Origin: Phoronis ovalis
Taxonomy: Eukaryota > Phoronida > Phoronidae
Direction of reading: 5' to 3'
Length of the DNA stretch: 10,964 nucleotides
Assembly: GCA_028565635.1 (NCBI GenBank)
Contig: JAOXYB010057822.1
Span: forward strand, 1-10,964
Positions 1-10,964 of this stretch are shown in pieces. The notes beneath the pieces were generated by a model that worked only from the letters and a program-made list of their open reading frames with translations, was not told the origin of the DNA and did not search any database. Every line of letters begins with the position of its first letter. Positions within the stretch are counted from its first letter, which is position 1. A program made the position numbers and the translations under genes.

Positions 1-3506
<3,506 letters not shown>

Positions 3507-4739
3507 CCTTTGTATAGGAACTAGGATTTTTATGAAAACTAACATGGGCATAAGCGATAAGGACTAGGAGTGTGTTCATCTTTATGCCATTCAGTTGCTC
3601 AATCAGGACATTTTGCTTTATTTTAACATTTACAACAATATTGTATTCCTCGGGAGTTGTGTCTCTGTTAACCCATTGTACATTTTATATCATTTTGTAT
3701 TGGGACACAGAAAATCACGTGCATTTTCAAAACTATCCATGAATAATGTTGGAGTAGGACCAGTGCGCTTTTAACAGTCATCCCTAGCCTCAGTGGCCTC
3801 TATATGCACTAGAATTCATAGGGCGGAAAACCTCATTGCCAATGGATTCCACTATGCTTTACTTTTTTATGAATGAATAGAACGAACGCAAGGACAGTTG
3901 TGGGATTGAAAATTCATAAACTGTTGCAAATTATTGAATTGGCGGAGTTTATTTCACTGTGCCAAGGGAATATTAACACAGAGTATACACGAAGAGAGGA
4001 TCCACGTCTCAGAGGATGTTCATTATGCTACATAGTGTGTGCAAGTAGTAACTTGCAGTTAGAGAAGCCACAGATTTTGGGTTTAGTGCATTTCCAGAGA
4101 ATATTTTCAAATATGTTACGGGCAAGATACAGTGGTATATATTATATCATGCTCTATGAATATACTGTCATTTTATTTAGGTTGTAAATCCTTTATCTTA
4201 GTAAATGTGTCTGTCGTGACGTGCTAATTTTAATATGTGCTATTTGAACAAAGATGTAAAAGAAACAAAGTACAACACAACAGATGATTTTTATGTAGAT
4301 TAACAAAACCTATGTAGATGTGTGATTTAAACACTTTTGAGTTTGTGTATTTAGACAGCTTAGCTGGTCGTCAGGTTCCAAGGTTGCAAAGGCATCACAA
4401 TGCTGCAATAGCGCAATCATGATCATGATATTATAAAGTAACAATGTGTAGAAATGCAATTTGTGTATACAGAAATTATATTGAATTCACTGTGATGATT
4501 GTTATTTCACGTTATGTTGAAAATACATTGTTATCAGTATGTAGCACTTATTTATTTTTGGCAGGAATTTCATTGTATTCCTGCTTCCTGGTGTTTGTAT
4601 ATCTTCATTGACATATTTAAAATAAAACATCTTTTATGCAAGTTTTGTACCACTAGTATTTCGTTAGTGCGAGCCTTTGAACAGTTGTTTTTCTATATGT
4701 ATATTTCTCAGATCTGCAGACAAATATTATAATAACAAA
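3507..4739 (+). other. Probable 3' UTR and downstream flank of MOSPD1
   Basis: About 1.2 kb follow the TGA with no recognisable gene. An open frame at 3873-4187 (104 codons) and one at 4499-4732 show no domain or family likeness and are probably chance. The first canonical AATAAA after the stop is at 4621-4626, so a 3' UTR of about 1.1 kb is plausible. The precise transcript end is unknown. Confidence 0.5.
4621..4626 (+). terminator. Candidate polyadenylation signal AATAAA for MOSPD1
   Basis: This is the first AATAAA downstream of the MOSPD1 stop. T- and GT-containing sequence follows within 20-60 bases, as expected of a downstream element. A second AATAAA at 5115-5120 is a more distant alternative. 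In AT-rich DNA such hexamers also occur by chance. Confidence 0.45.
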
Positions 4740-5111
4740 TCGTGTGACTGCGTAAAAGATTCGGCAAATATTAAAGAGGTGCCCGCAGCGGAGAGATTCA
4801 AGAAATAATATAAGATAACGACACCTGGCGGTCGCCATCAAATTTTAGATTTGAGGAATTAGACATCTTTCTCTGGGCAGATATTTGTAAAGTACTTCTG
4901 GATATTCATGCCATTCTGCGAGTATAGCACGGTTTGTGATAAATGTACATGTTTTTTCTATTTATATATCACGGAGAATCATGTTACTTGTTTTTTAAAC
5001 GCGATTTTTAATGTTTACAAATTTTCCAAACCACACTTCCGTTTACCTCGTTTTGAATTGCCCAATCAAAAATTAGAGCACCGATTTTAAAAGAAACCAA
5101 CATCTGAAAAG
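4740..5111 (+). promoter_or_regulatory. Putative KIF4 promoter and non-coding first exon region
   Basis: The stretch about 4740-4835 is locally richer in CpG (GCCCGCAGCGG, GGCGGTCGCC) than the rest of the window. Further on, TTTGAA (5052-5057), the core of a CHR cell-cycle element, lies five bases from a CCAAT box (5062-5066). A good donor-like AAAAG|GTAAAT follows at 5111/5112. Together these could be a promoter and short untranslated exon spliced to the acceptor at 6289 before the KIF4 start codon. NF-Y with CHR control is known for many vertebrate mitotic genes; its use here is inferred. Confidence 0.35.
5062..5066 (+). promoter_or_regulatory. CCAAT box beside CHR-like TTTGAA
   Basis: The bases CCCAATCA match the NF-Y site core. 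The CHR-like TTTGAA at 5052-5057 is immediately upstream. In typical vertebrate mitotic promoters the CCAAT boxes lie upstream of the CHR, so the order here is reversed. The motifs are short and may be fortuitous. Confidence 0.3.
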
Positions 5112-5712
5112 GTAAATAAATCCTTTGATTTCATTAAATTCTTCTGTTTTATCATATTCTAGTTAATTTCTTGTATTTAATGAGATAATCCTTTTTCTAT
5201 GAGTAATTTTGTTTATTTGACAATCGGTCTTTACTCTTAGTACACCTTTACATCTTAGAAGTAGATGTTGATTATGACAATGCCAAGTTTGGCATGTATT
5301 TGAAAATTGAATAGAAATACACGGTAGATTTGAATGATAATGAGGTGGAATACGATTTTTCGTTTCTATCATCTATGCCTATGGATGATATGTCGCAGAG
5401 TTGCGAGCAATCTTTGTATAGATTTGACTATTTAAAGCCCAAAGTCCCTATAGTACCATAGGCATAGGCGCTATGGCATTATATATAGCGCATAATACGG
5501 TTTGTTGTCGGAATGTTGTACTTGTAGGATTATACTTATAGATCGATGTTCTCTATCTGAAAATAACAAAACCAAAACGGTCCTTTTTGTACATTAATAC
5601 TTTAACAATTCTAAACTTAAGTGGTGAGTCTGATAGCTTAATTTAACTGTCCTATTATCAAAAGTTCATCCTGAGGCTGAGGCTTAAATGTTGGTAACTG
5701 TGTGCGCCCCAA
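5112..5712. other. Intergenic DNA or KIF4 5' UTR intron
   Basis: No gene is visible. The region has a 7-bp inverted repeat ATGCCAA-GT-TTGGCAT at 5280-5295, and a larger inverted-repeat cluster at 5373-5491. The minus-strand open frame at 5163-5372 has no family likeness. If the non-coding exon ending at 5111 is real, this is part of the first KIF4 intron. Confidence 0.5.
5373..5491. repeat. Inverted-repeat cluster
   Basis: A perfect 12-bp inverted pair CTATGCCTATGG (5373-5384) and CCATAGGCATAG (5456-5467) encloses 71 bases. Directly next to it, GCGCTAT (5468-5474) and ATAGCGC (5485-5491) form a 7-bp stem with a 10-base loop. It could be the relic of a small palindromic element, or a chance structure. 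Confidence 0.55.
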
Positions 5713-5719
5713 GGTAAAA
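5713..5719. repeat. Left target-site duplication candidate GGTAAAA
   Basis: This GGTAAAA directly abuts the C-run that begins the element and is repeated at 6110-6116 after its right end. The right copy shares its GG with the CCCGGG end, so the true duplication could be 5-7 bases. Confidence 0.55.
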
Positions 5720-6109
5720 CCCCCGGGGGGGTCACTCCAAAAGAATGTATACGGGTATGCTAGGCACAAAAAAAATATAAAATCCCTGCCTGGGAGACAA
5801 ATTTTGAAAAATACCGACCCCTTGATAAAAAATTATCAACAAACCTACCCCCTTGACCAGAATATAAAGTTCTTTTAAGGCAGTTTCCCGGGCACTTTCT
5901 TTGCCGGTTTCTTTGAAATTTATGAAAAAACGTACCCTTTAAAGCGGAGAGATAGATCTTGAGTTAGATAGCACTAGATGACAGACCCTTGACCCGGACA
6001 AGGTAAAATAAATAGCAGAAAAGCACCCCTTGACCCGGACACTGTGCCGAAATATGGACCCCTTGAGCGCCGAGCATCCCCGTCATCACTTTATATTGAG
6101 TGACCCCCG
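5720..6109. mobile_element. MITE-like non-autonomous DNA transposon
   Basis: The ends are imperfect terminal inverted repeats. GGGGGTCACTC at 5727-5737 is mirrored by GAGTGACCCCC at 6098-6108, each next to a CCCGGG core. ACGGGTATGCTAGGC (5751-5765) pairs with 6069-6083 at 13 of 15 positions. GGTAAAA flanks both sides (5713-5719 and 6110-6116), a plausible 7-bp target duplication; the exact edge is uncertain by a base or two. Inside are five copies of ACCC(C)(C)TTGA. There is no open frame for a transposase, so it would depend on enzyme supplied elsewhere. I recall similar GGGGGTCACTC-ended repeats from several marine invertebrate genomes, which is unverified. It lies upstream of the KIF4 start, perhaps in its 5' UTR intron. 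Confidence 0.75.
5817..6066 (+). repeat. Interspersed ACCCCTTGA motif array inside the MITE
   Basis: Five degenerate copies in the same orientation lie at 5817-5825, 5847-5856, 5985-5992, 6025-6033 and 6058-6066. The third and fourth extend to ACCC(C)TTGACCCGGACA. Spacing is irregular, so this is not a simple tandem repeat. It may reflect ancient subrepeats of the element. Confidence 0.65.
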
Positions 6110-6116
6110 GGTAAAA
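6110..6116. repeat. Right target-site duplication candidate GGTAAAA
   Basis: This copy follows the right terminal repeat and matches 5713-5719 exactly over seven bases. Confidence 0.55.
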
Positions 6117-6309
6117 ACCGCTGACCCTGTTGTAAATAAATTAAAGGTCATCAAAAATATTCCCTGTCGTAAATGAAAACCATGAAAATAGATATCCTCG
6201 GAAATAGATACCTTGTGTAAAATTCCCTTGTAAATTGTGTAGCTCCACAACACATGCACAATATAAAGTTCAGTTCTAAAATTTGACAGGAGAAGAAGCT
6301 AGCAAAAAT

Positions 6310-6418
6310 ATGCCAGCTGAAAATAAGGCAATTCCTGTGCGAGTTGCCTTGCGATGTAGACCACTGGTAGCAAAAGAAACTGCAGAAGGATGTCAAACAT
6401 GCTTGTCGTTTATTCCTG
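6310..6418 (+). CDS. KIF4: KIF4 coding exon 1 (start codon, first motor strand)
   Basis: The exon encodes residues 1-36, from [16 protein letters not shown] to CLSFIP, and ends in phase 1 before GTAAGT at 6419. The ATG has A at -3, and an in-frame TAA lies at 6277-6279 with no ATG between. An acceptor-like TTTGACAG ends at 6289, suggesting that the 5' UTR is spliced. Confidence 0.93.
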
Positions 6419-9400
6419 GTAAGTATCCATTTCATGTTTAAATAAAAGTAGTGCAATAAAAGTAATTGATACTATCTGGCCTGCTGAGCAAACACAAGTA
6501 TAAAAGATGTCTTGTGTTGTAACACATATATGAGACACTGTTTGGGTACATGTTAGAGCAATGCGACAATTACATAGAAACTATATAGTTACTGTAAAGT
6601 ATATCGTTCAAAATGGGCTTGATCTCCTGTTTAGCTGCATTTGTGGTCTACTACGGGTATTATTATTATTGTTGTAGTGAAAAGACATTTTGATATCTGA
6701 AACAAATTAGCTGTCAATCATAATTACACGTACATACACGCAGATCAGCCTTAATTTTAACAACAGTTTTCATTATAGTCGGGCAAACATGAGCATCTGA
6801 TAAATGTTACCTTACTTTTTTATGAACCATCTGAGCGTGATGAGGTACCCACAAGGTGCATTCACACCTAACCATCTGAGGGTGAGGAGGTTCCCACAAG
6901 GTGCATTCACAACTTTTTCTAGCTTCATAGGTTGTTTCACAAATTTTGACTGGTTAGTTTCCTTGTGATGATCGAGAACAGTATCCCATTAACTCTTATA
7001 TATAGAATCTTATAATCACTGCCTCTGAATTATGTTCCTGGACCTGTTGTTCACAGGTGTGAAGTCCCTTAGTGCGTGCCTCTTCACACTCCATTGATTC
7101 AAGAAGTAAGTAAACTTTTATGGACACTCATGTTTCCCCGACTATAATTCATTATCAGTATTATTCTGAAGTGAACACATCTTGAGTTTAGACGCCCAAC
7201 ACGAACATTGCAATATATACTGTTTTGCAATGTGAAGTTTTGAACATTTCCATATTGTTTTGACATTATAGGTGAGCCACAGGTTTTGATTGGTAAAGAC
7301 AAGTCATTTACATATGACTTTGCATTTGGTCCTCAGACTGTACAAGAAGATGTGTATGCCAAAGCTGTAGCTCCGTTAGTCAAAAGCATTTTCAAAGGTG
7401 CACGAGATAATTTTTTATACCATCTAATATTCTTTCTAATGTACATGAAGTTCTTTGTTCACATATTGAAATTCTTAAGTTTTATATCAAGACAATTCAT
7501 GAAAGATGTTTTGCTTCAAACAAGACGACTGCCTTGGTATGCTTATTTTTGAGAAGGCCATATTTAATCAAATGAACAATTTAAAATAACTAATATGACT
7601 GCTAAGATTTGTACTACCTGCTTTTAGGATATAATGCAACTGTGCTTGCTTATGGACAGACAGGGAGTGGGAAGACCCACACAATGGGTAGTGGATACAA
7701 TTCAATATCAGAACAAACTGAAGATACCCTAGGTGTTATACCACGAGTGATTGGTGAGCTGTACTATGGTATTCAACAGAGATCAGAGTATGACTTTACA
7801 GTCAAAGCATCTTTTTTAGAGGTAACGAAAATAGTCCAGTGTATTGTCTACATGTTACGCAGTTACTATCCAGTTCATCAGGATGCCTATTGCTATGCAT
7901 TCAAGCCCTGAATATGTACTTATTCAATTTATCAGTTTTCTAATTTTTTAGATTTTTAGCAAAAACTCTGTTATTCTACCAAAGTATTTAATATGTAACA
8001 TGAATTTTGAAAAACATACATTCCCATCAATACTACACTTAACAGATATGTCAGTTTTAACACAGTTTCAAAAAAAAACCTGTACTTTTGTCTGCAGTTC
8101 ATTGACTGTATTAAAAGAAAAGTGGCAAAAACATCATTTATCAGGAAAACATGAATTTGATCCAATTAGTGAGAAAAAGATAGCAATAAGACTAAAAGCT
8201 AAGATTTTTTATATAATTTATCTTGTACACATCTCTTGTTAACGATCAAGGTCAATGATTTCAAAAAGGCCATATTTATTTTATAATACTTATTTTTTAG
8301 ATTTACAATGAAGAGCTTAAAGACCTGCTGTCTATTAAGAAAGGTATGGAACCTTTGGCTGTTAGGGAGAGTGTAAATGGTGGAATTAGGGTAAATATAT
8401 TTTATCACTTTATTCTTCTCCTTGATACTGATAATCAGATTAAATCAATGTAACTGAAAGTTGCCTAATGGTATAGATGATAAATAGTACTAAACCGTAG
8501 GCACCAATTTTTCAATTGATTACTTGACGATGCATTATACATAATATAATATTATAAATCTACAAAAGAAACAGACAACGAATAGGTAACAGTTTTAAAA
8601 TTTCTGATGAATGATGCACTGTTTTCTCATATAGCTCCTATTAATTTTTTATAGATCTGAAGAAAGAGCTTAAAGTGACAAACTTCTCAGTTAAGAAAAA
8701 ATGATATAAACGTTGGCTTTTTATGCCTACTTTCCTATTTTGAATTGTATCAGAATGTTCTAGAACCATTTATTACCAGAATATGTACTGTTTAAATTGT
8801 TTTTTCTTTATTCAGATATCTGGTTTAACTGAAGTAGCTGTGTCGAATCCACAAGAAATGTTAGATTGCCTTGATAGGGGATCTGACTGTCGAACAACAG
8901 GGGCTACTGCTATGAACAACACTTCAAGTAGATCTCATGCCATATTCACCATCACCGTAGAACAAAATAAAAAAGATGATGCGTGAGTGTATACATAATT
9001 TTTTGAAGTTGTAATTCAGCTGTTCAATTTCGGGCAAATAATAATATTTTAGACTTGCTCAAGTCATGCTTAAAGTGTATAATGAAAAGGCATCATTGTC
9101 TATTAATATTTCTTTCTCTGGTGTATAATATTCAGCTTAAAAAGCAAATAGTGACTTGCTGTAAAATATGAACTTGTTGCTGGGCCTATATAGGCAGTAT
9201 TGTGTACTATCTATTAGTATATCACTTCTCACTGCGGTTTGTTATTTCATACTGACTACTAATTAATGTATAAATTTGCTACTACTTGTATAATCATTTT
9301 TAAAACAATAAGTGGTAAATTTATTTCCGTGTAGTGATGATAACTGTCGATCGAAGTTCCATCTGGTTGATCTTGCTGGCTCAGAGCGAGTAAAGAAAAC

Positions 9401-10565
9401 ACATGCAGAAGGGGGACGATTCAAAGAAGGTAATACAGTAATAAAATTTTTTAAATTAAACAGTAGCAATTGGCATTGTAGATTAGATGATTAAAAAGTA
9501 AAGAACTGATTCTATGTGGAAAACAGGTTTGTTTATTTCTAATAGGCCAGTCTTTCCTACAAAGTAGTCTTTTTTCATGTTACTTATGACTACTTTAATT
9601 TGTGTCTTTTTTTTATTGTTTGAGAACATTATTGGAATTATTTTTGCCACATAAAAGCAGCCATCTTATAGATTTGCTGACTGATGTTTTGTCTTCAAAC
9701 TATTTTTGATGATTGCAGTAATTTGTGAAGAAGCTAATAGCAGCATACAAGTACATAATGGATTTTGGAAACAATTATGCTTAAACAGAGCTGCATTAAA
9801 ATGAGATGATGTGCTTTGTTTTGTTTTCAGGAGTGAATATCAACTTGGGTCTGCTTGCCTTGGGAAATGTTATAAGTGCATTAGGTGACGATACACAGAA
9901 AAGAAGCCACATTCCATATAGGGATTCAAAATTAACAAGGCTACTACAAGGTAGATATCAAATAAAAATAGGAACAGAATCTAACAATGTGTTGCAAATT
10001 TGTGTATATTAGAAAATTCAAGTATATTGTACATTGCGATAATCCTTCTCAATGTCCATTCAATGAATAAACTATGAAACTATGTTTGATAACAGCAGCT
10101 AAATATACTCATATTTTGCTATTTTTATTTATTATTTCAATAGGGAAGGGTTAGAAAAAGTTTGTATTATATGTGGGTTAATTTTATATTTTATTTAAAG
10201 GGGGAGGAGGAGGGAAAACGTTAGAATTATTAGAGTTTAAAAATTTCAGAAAACATCCCTGATGATTTTTAATGGGACAACCGTAAGTAGCGTAGTAGTT
10301 GTTTGTGTGTAGCTGTACTTTAATGTTTGCACTTTTTTTAAGATTCTCTTGGAGGAAACAGTCATACTGTAATGATTGCTTGTGTTAGCCCTGCAGACTC
10401 TAACATGGAAGAAACCCTGAACACATTACGCTATGCTGATAGAGCTCGTAAGATAAAGAATAAACCTATCGTTAATAGAGACCCCCAGGCTGCGGAGATT
10501 TTAAGATTAAAACAACTAGTGGGACAACTACAAATGCAGATGGTTAATGGTGGGGGTTCTGTTAG
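6310..10565 (+). CDS. KIF4: KIF4-type chromokinesin, N-terminal motor part (eight coding exons, continues past window)
   Basis: Coding exons are 6310-6418, 7272-7397, 7628-7821, 8301-8390, 8816-8982, 9335-9429, 9831-9950 and 10343-10565 (1124 bases, 374 full codons, open at the 3' end). The protein starts with [12 protein letters not shown], typical of KIF4. Motor motifs are the P-loop GQTGSGKT (88-95), switch [10 protein letters not shown] (207-215), switch II DLAGSE (241-246), the relay-helix region [19 protein letters not shown] (263-281), [16 protein letters not shown] (290-305) and [16 protein letters not shown] (327-342). A coiled-coil-like neck begins near 350. The order and spacing equal human KIF4A as I recall, including P-loop position. 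KIF4 is a plus-end-directed motor on chromosomes and, with PRC1, on the central spindle. The stalk and the C-terminal cysteine-rich DNA-binding part lie outside the window. KIF21, KIF27 and KIF7 fit less well at the N-terminus. Confidence 0.95.
6419..7271 (+). other. KIF4 intron 1
   Basis: This phase-1 intron of 853 bases is the longest intron complete in the window. It holds a 45-bp tandem duplication (6825-6914), a short ATT run near 6658-6672, and an 8-bp inverted repeat GTGTGAAG/CTTCACAC at 7057-7089. No coding sequence is seen; the minus-strand frame at 7099-7302 overlaps real exon 2 and is chance. Confidence 0.88.
6825..6914. repeat. 45-bp tandem duplication in KIF4 intron 1
   Basis: Two adjacent units, 6825-6869 and 6870-6914, agree at 41 of 45 positions. 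They share AACCATCTGAG at the start and CCCACAAGGTGCATTCACA later on. Four substitutions suggest an old rather than fresh duplication. I see no third copy in the window. Confidence 0.85.
7272..7397 (+). CDS. KIF4: KIF4 coding exon 2
   Basis: The exon completes Gly37, then reads [19 protein letters not shown] and on to [10 protein letters not shown]. The FTYDF block is the conserved strand before the P-loop. The acceptor ATTATAG ends at 7271, the donor GTGCAC starts at 7398, and the exon ends in phase 1. Confidence 0.93.
7628..7821 (+). CDS. KIF4: KIF4 coding exon 3 (P-loop)
   Basis: The exon reads [20 protein letters not shown], the ATP-binding P-loop at residues 88-95, then a variable loop and GVIPRVI to the strand ending KASFLE. 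The acceptor CTTTTAG ends at 7627 and the donor GTAACG starts at 7822, in phase 0. Confidence 0.94.
7822..8300 (+). other. KIF4 intron 3
   Basis: This phase-0 intron is 479 bases long. It contains a cryptic exon-like segment (8098-8168) bounded by TTTTGTCTGCAG and GTGAGA, inside a long open frame (8000-8242). The family sequence is contiguous across this junction, so the segment is not part of the normal motor. Confidence 0.85.
8301..8390 (+). CDS. KIF4: KIF4 coding exon 4
   Basis: Exactly 30 codons in phase 0 on both sides read [15 protein letters not shown] and on to VNGGIR. This is the conserved YNEE-DLL segment of kinesin motors. The acceptor TATTTTTTAG ends at 8300 and the donor GTAAAT starts at 8391. 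Frame continuity on both sides confirms it. Confidence 0.93.
8391..8815 (+). other. KIF4 intron 4
   Basis: This phase-0 intron of 425 AT-rich bases has no recognisable content beyond its splice signals. Confidence 0.85.
8816..8982 (+). CDS. KIF4: KIF4 coding exon 5 (switch I)
   Basis: The exon reads ISGLTEVAV, then [20 protein letters not shown], which is switch I with the nucleotide-sensing SSRSH (210-214). It ends within the variable EQNKKDDA loop. The acceptor TTTATTCAG ends at 8815 and the donor GTGAGT starts at 8983, in phase 2. Confidence 0.94.
8983..9334 (+). other. KIF4 intron 5
   Basis: This phase-2 intron is 352 bases long. I see no gene or repeat in it. Confidence 0.85.
9335..9429 (+). 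CDS. KIF4: KIF4 coding exon 6 (switch II)
   Basis: The exon reads [20 protein letters not shown] and on to GRFKE. DLAGSE (241-246) is switch II, which senses the gamma-phosphate. The acceptor CCGTGTAG ends at 9334 and the donor GTAATA starts at 9430, in phase 1. Confidence 0.94.
9430..9830 (+). other. KIF4 intron 6
   Basis: This phase-1 intron is 401 bases long. It has T-rich stretches but no recognisable feature. Confidence 0.85.
9831..9950 (+). CDS. KIF4: KIF4 coding exon 7
   Basis: The exon reads [20 protein letters not shown] and then [14 protein letters not shown]. This is the relay-helix and microtubule-binding segment. The [16 protein letters not shown] form is shared by KIF4, KIF21 and KIF27 rather than by conventional kinesins. 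The acceptor GTTTTCAG ends at 9830 and the donor GTAGAT starts at 9951, in phase 1. Confidence 0.94.
9951..10342 (+). other. KIF4 intron 7
   Basis: This phase-1 intron is 392 bases long. It contains a purine-only, G-rich tract at 10197-10218 in otherwise AT-rich sequence. Confidence 0.85.
10343..10565 (+). CDS. KIF4: KIF4 coding exon 8 (end of motor, neck)
   Basis: The exon reads [20 protein letters not shown], then [19 protein letters not shown], closing the motor domain. A Leu/Gln-rich start of coiled coil (352-368) and NGGGSV follow. The donor GTAAAC starts at 10566, in phase 2. Unspliced, a stop would follow at once (TAA at 10567-10569), so the donor is needed for a KIF4 of normal length. 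Confidence 0.93.
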
Positions 10566-10964
10566 GTAAACACCCTTTACATTTGGTTGTAAAGTAGGTA
10601 GAAACCATGCTACAAAATTGGAACGTGGCCAGGACTAGCGCTTTTTTCTGAACAAAGGCATTAATTAGCAAAGAGTTAATTACTATATACATAGTGATCT
10701 AAAGCTTGCATCTTAAAATTAATATTTGTTATGTGATGGAATCAAAAGTTAACAGTTCTTGTGATATAACTTTTTATGCCCATCCACCATAGTGGAATGG
10801 GCATATTGTCGTAGTGTAGGCGTTGTTGTTGTCGTCGTCGTATGTAACACTTTCTTTGTCTCGCGATAACAGCTTCAGTTTTTACCAGATCGCTTTCATA
10901 TTTGGCACAGGGTAAATACAGGTCAAAGTGCAGGTCGCTTATACTTTTGACCTCGATTACTTTC
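10566..10964 (+). other. Start of KIF4 intron 8, cut by the window edge
   Basis: The intron begins with GTAAAC after the neck-encoding exon and does not end within the window. Its last roughly 190 bases belong to a repeat described separately. No further exon is seen. Confidence 0.8.
10775..10964. repeat. End of a dispersed repeat beginning with an ATGCCCAT hairpin
   Basis: An inverted pair, TATGCCCATCCAC (10775-10787) and GTGGAATGGGCATA (10792-10805), starts the element. A (GTT)/(GTC) run follows at 10822-10841, then CpG-containing sequence (CTCGCGATAACAG, TTCATATTTGGCACAGGG). This layout, a short GGGCATA-type hairpin followed by GTC repeats and a 'cgcgataac...catatttggcac' block, resembles dispersed repeats I remember from bivalve genomes, which is unverified. 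The right end is outside the window. Confidence 0.55.

Noticed and set aside
3873-4187. 104-codon open frame after MOSPD1
   Set aside because: No domain, signal peptide or family likeness; it lies in the probable 3' UTR and such a length is possible by chance.
5280-5295. GCCAA/TTGGC inverted pair as an NFI binding site
   Set aside because: The half-sites are in the opposite order (GCCAA then TTGGC) with a 2-base gap, not TTGGC-N5-GCCAA.
6151-6456. Minus-strand 101-codon open frame over KIF4 exon 1
   Set aside because: It overlaps the well-supported KIF4 start exon on the opposite strand and has no family likeness.
7554-8276. AAGGCCATATTTA occurring at both about 7554 and 8266
   Set aside because: A 13-base match in AT-rich introns with no extended similarity on either side; probably coincidence.

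Overview
This is an animal (metazoan) genomic window with two intron-rich protein-coding genes on the plus strand. Both were reconstructed here exon by exon from splice sites, reading frame and protein family likeness. The DNA is AT-rich, the introns are a few hundred bases long, nearly all splice sites are GT-AG, and the exons are short. No bacterial or viral gene organisation is visible. The protein sequences and the two repeat families fit a marine invertebrate, most likely a lophotrochozoan such as a bivalve mollusc; this placement is an inference from memory of such sequences and was not searched.

Layout. Positions 1-652 are the upstream region and probable 5' UTR of gene 1. Positions 653-3506 hold a complete six-exon coding region for a MOSPD1 orthologue of 213 residues, the same length as I recall for human MOSPD1. 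Its last exon is only 32 bases, invisible to ORF scanning, but supplies the expected C-terminal end. Positions 3507 to about 4700 look like its 3' UTR and flank, with the first canonical AATAAA at 4621. Positions about 4740-5111 look like a promoter and possible non-coding first exon of gene 2, with a CCAAT box next to a CHR-like TTTGAA. A short inverted-repeat transposon (MITE-like, about 390 bp, GGTAAAA target duplication) sits at 5720-6109. From 6310 to the right edge lie the first eight coding exons of a KIF4-type chromokinesin, covering the whole motor domain and start of the neck (374 full codons); the coiled-coil stalk and C-terminal part lie beyond the window. The right edge (from 10775) enters a second repeat that begins with a hairpin around ATGCCCAT.

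The genes have unrelated jobs: MOSPD1 is a tail-anchored ER membrane protein with an MSP domain for membrane contacts, and KIF4 is a mitotic chromosome and central-spindle motor. Their adjacency is simply head-to-tail with about 2.8 kb between stop and next start. I did not find a convincing new biological system; the most notable items are the transposon, the putative cell-cycle promoter, the micro-exon ending of MOSPD1 and some intronic repeats.
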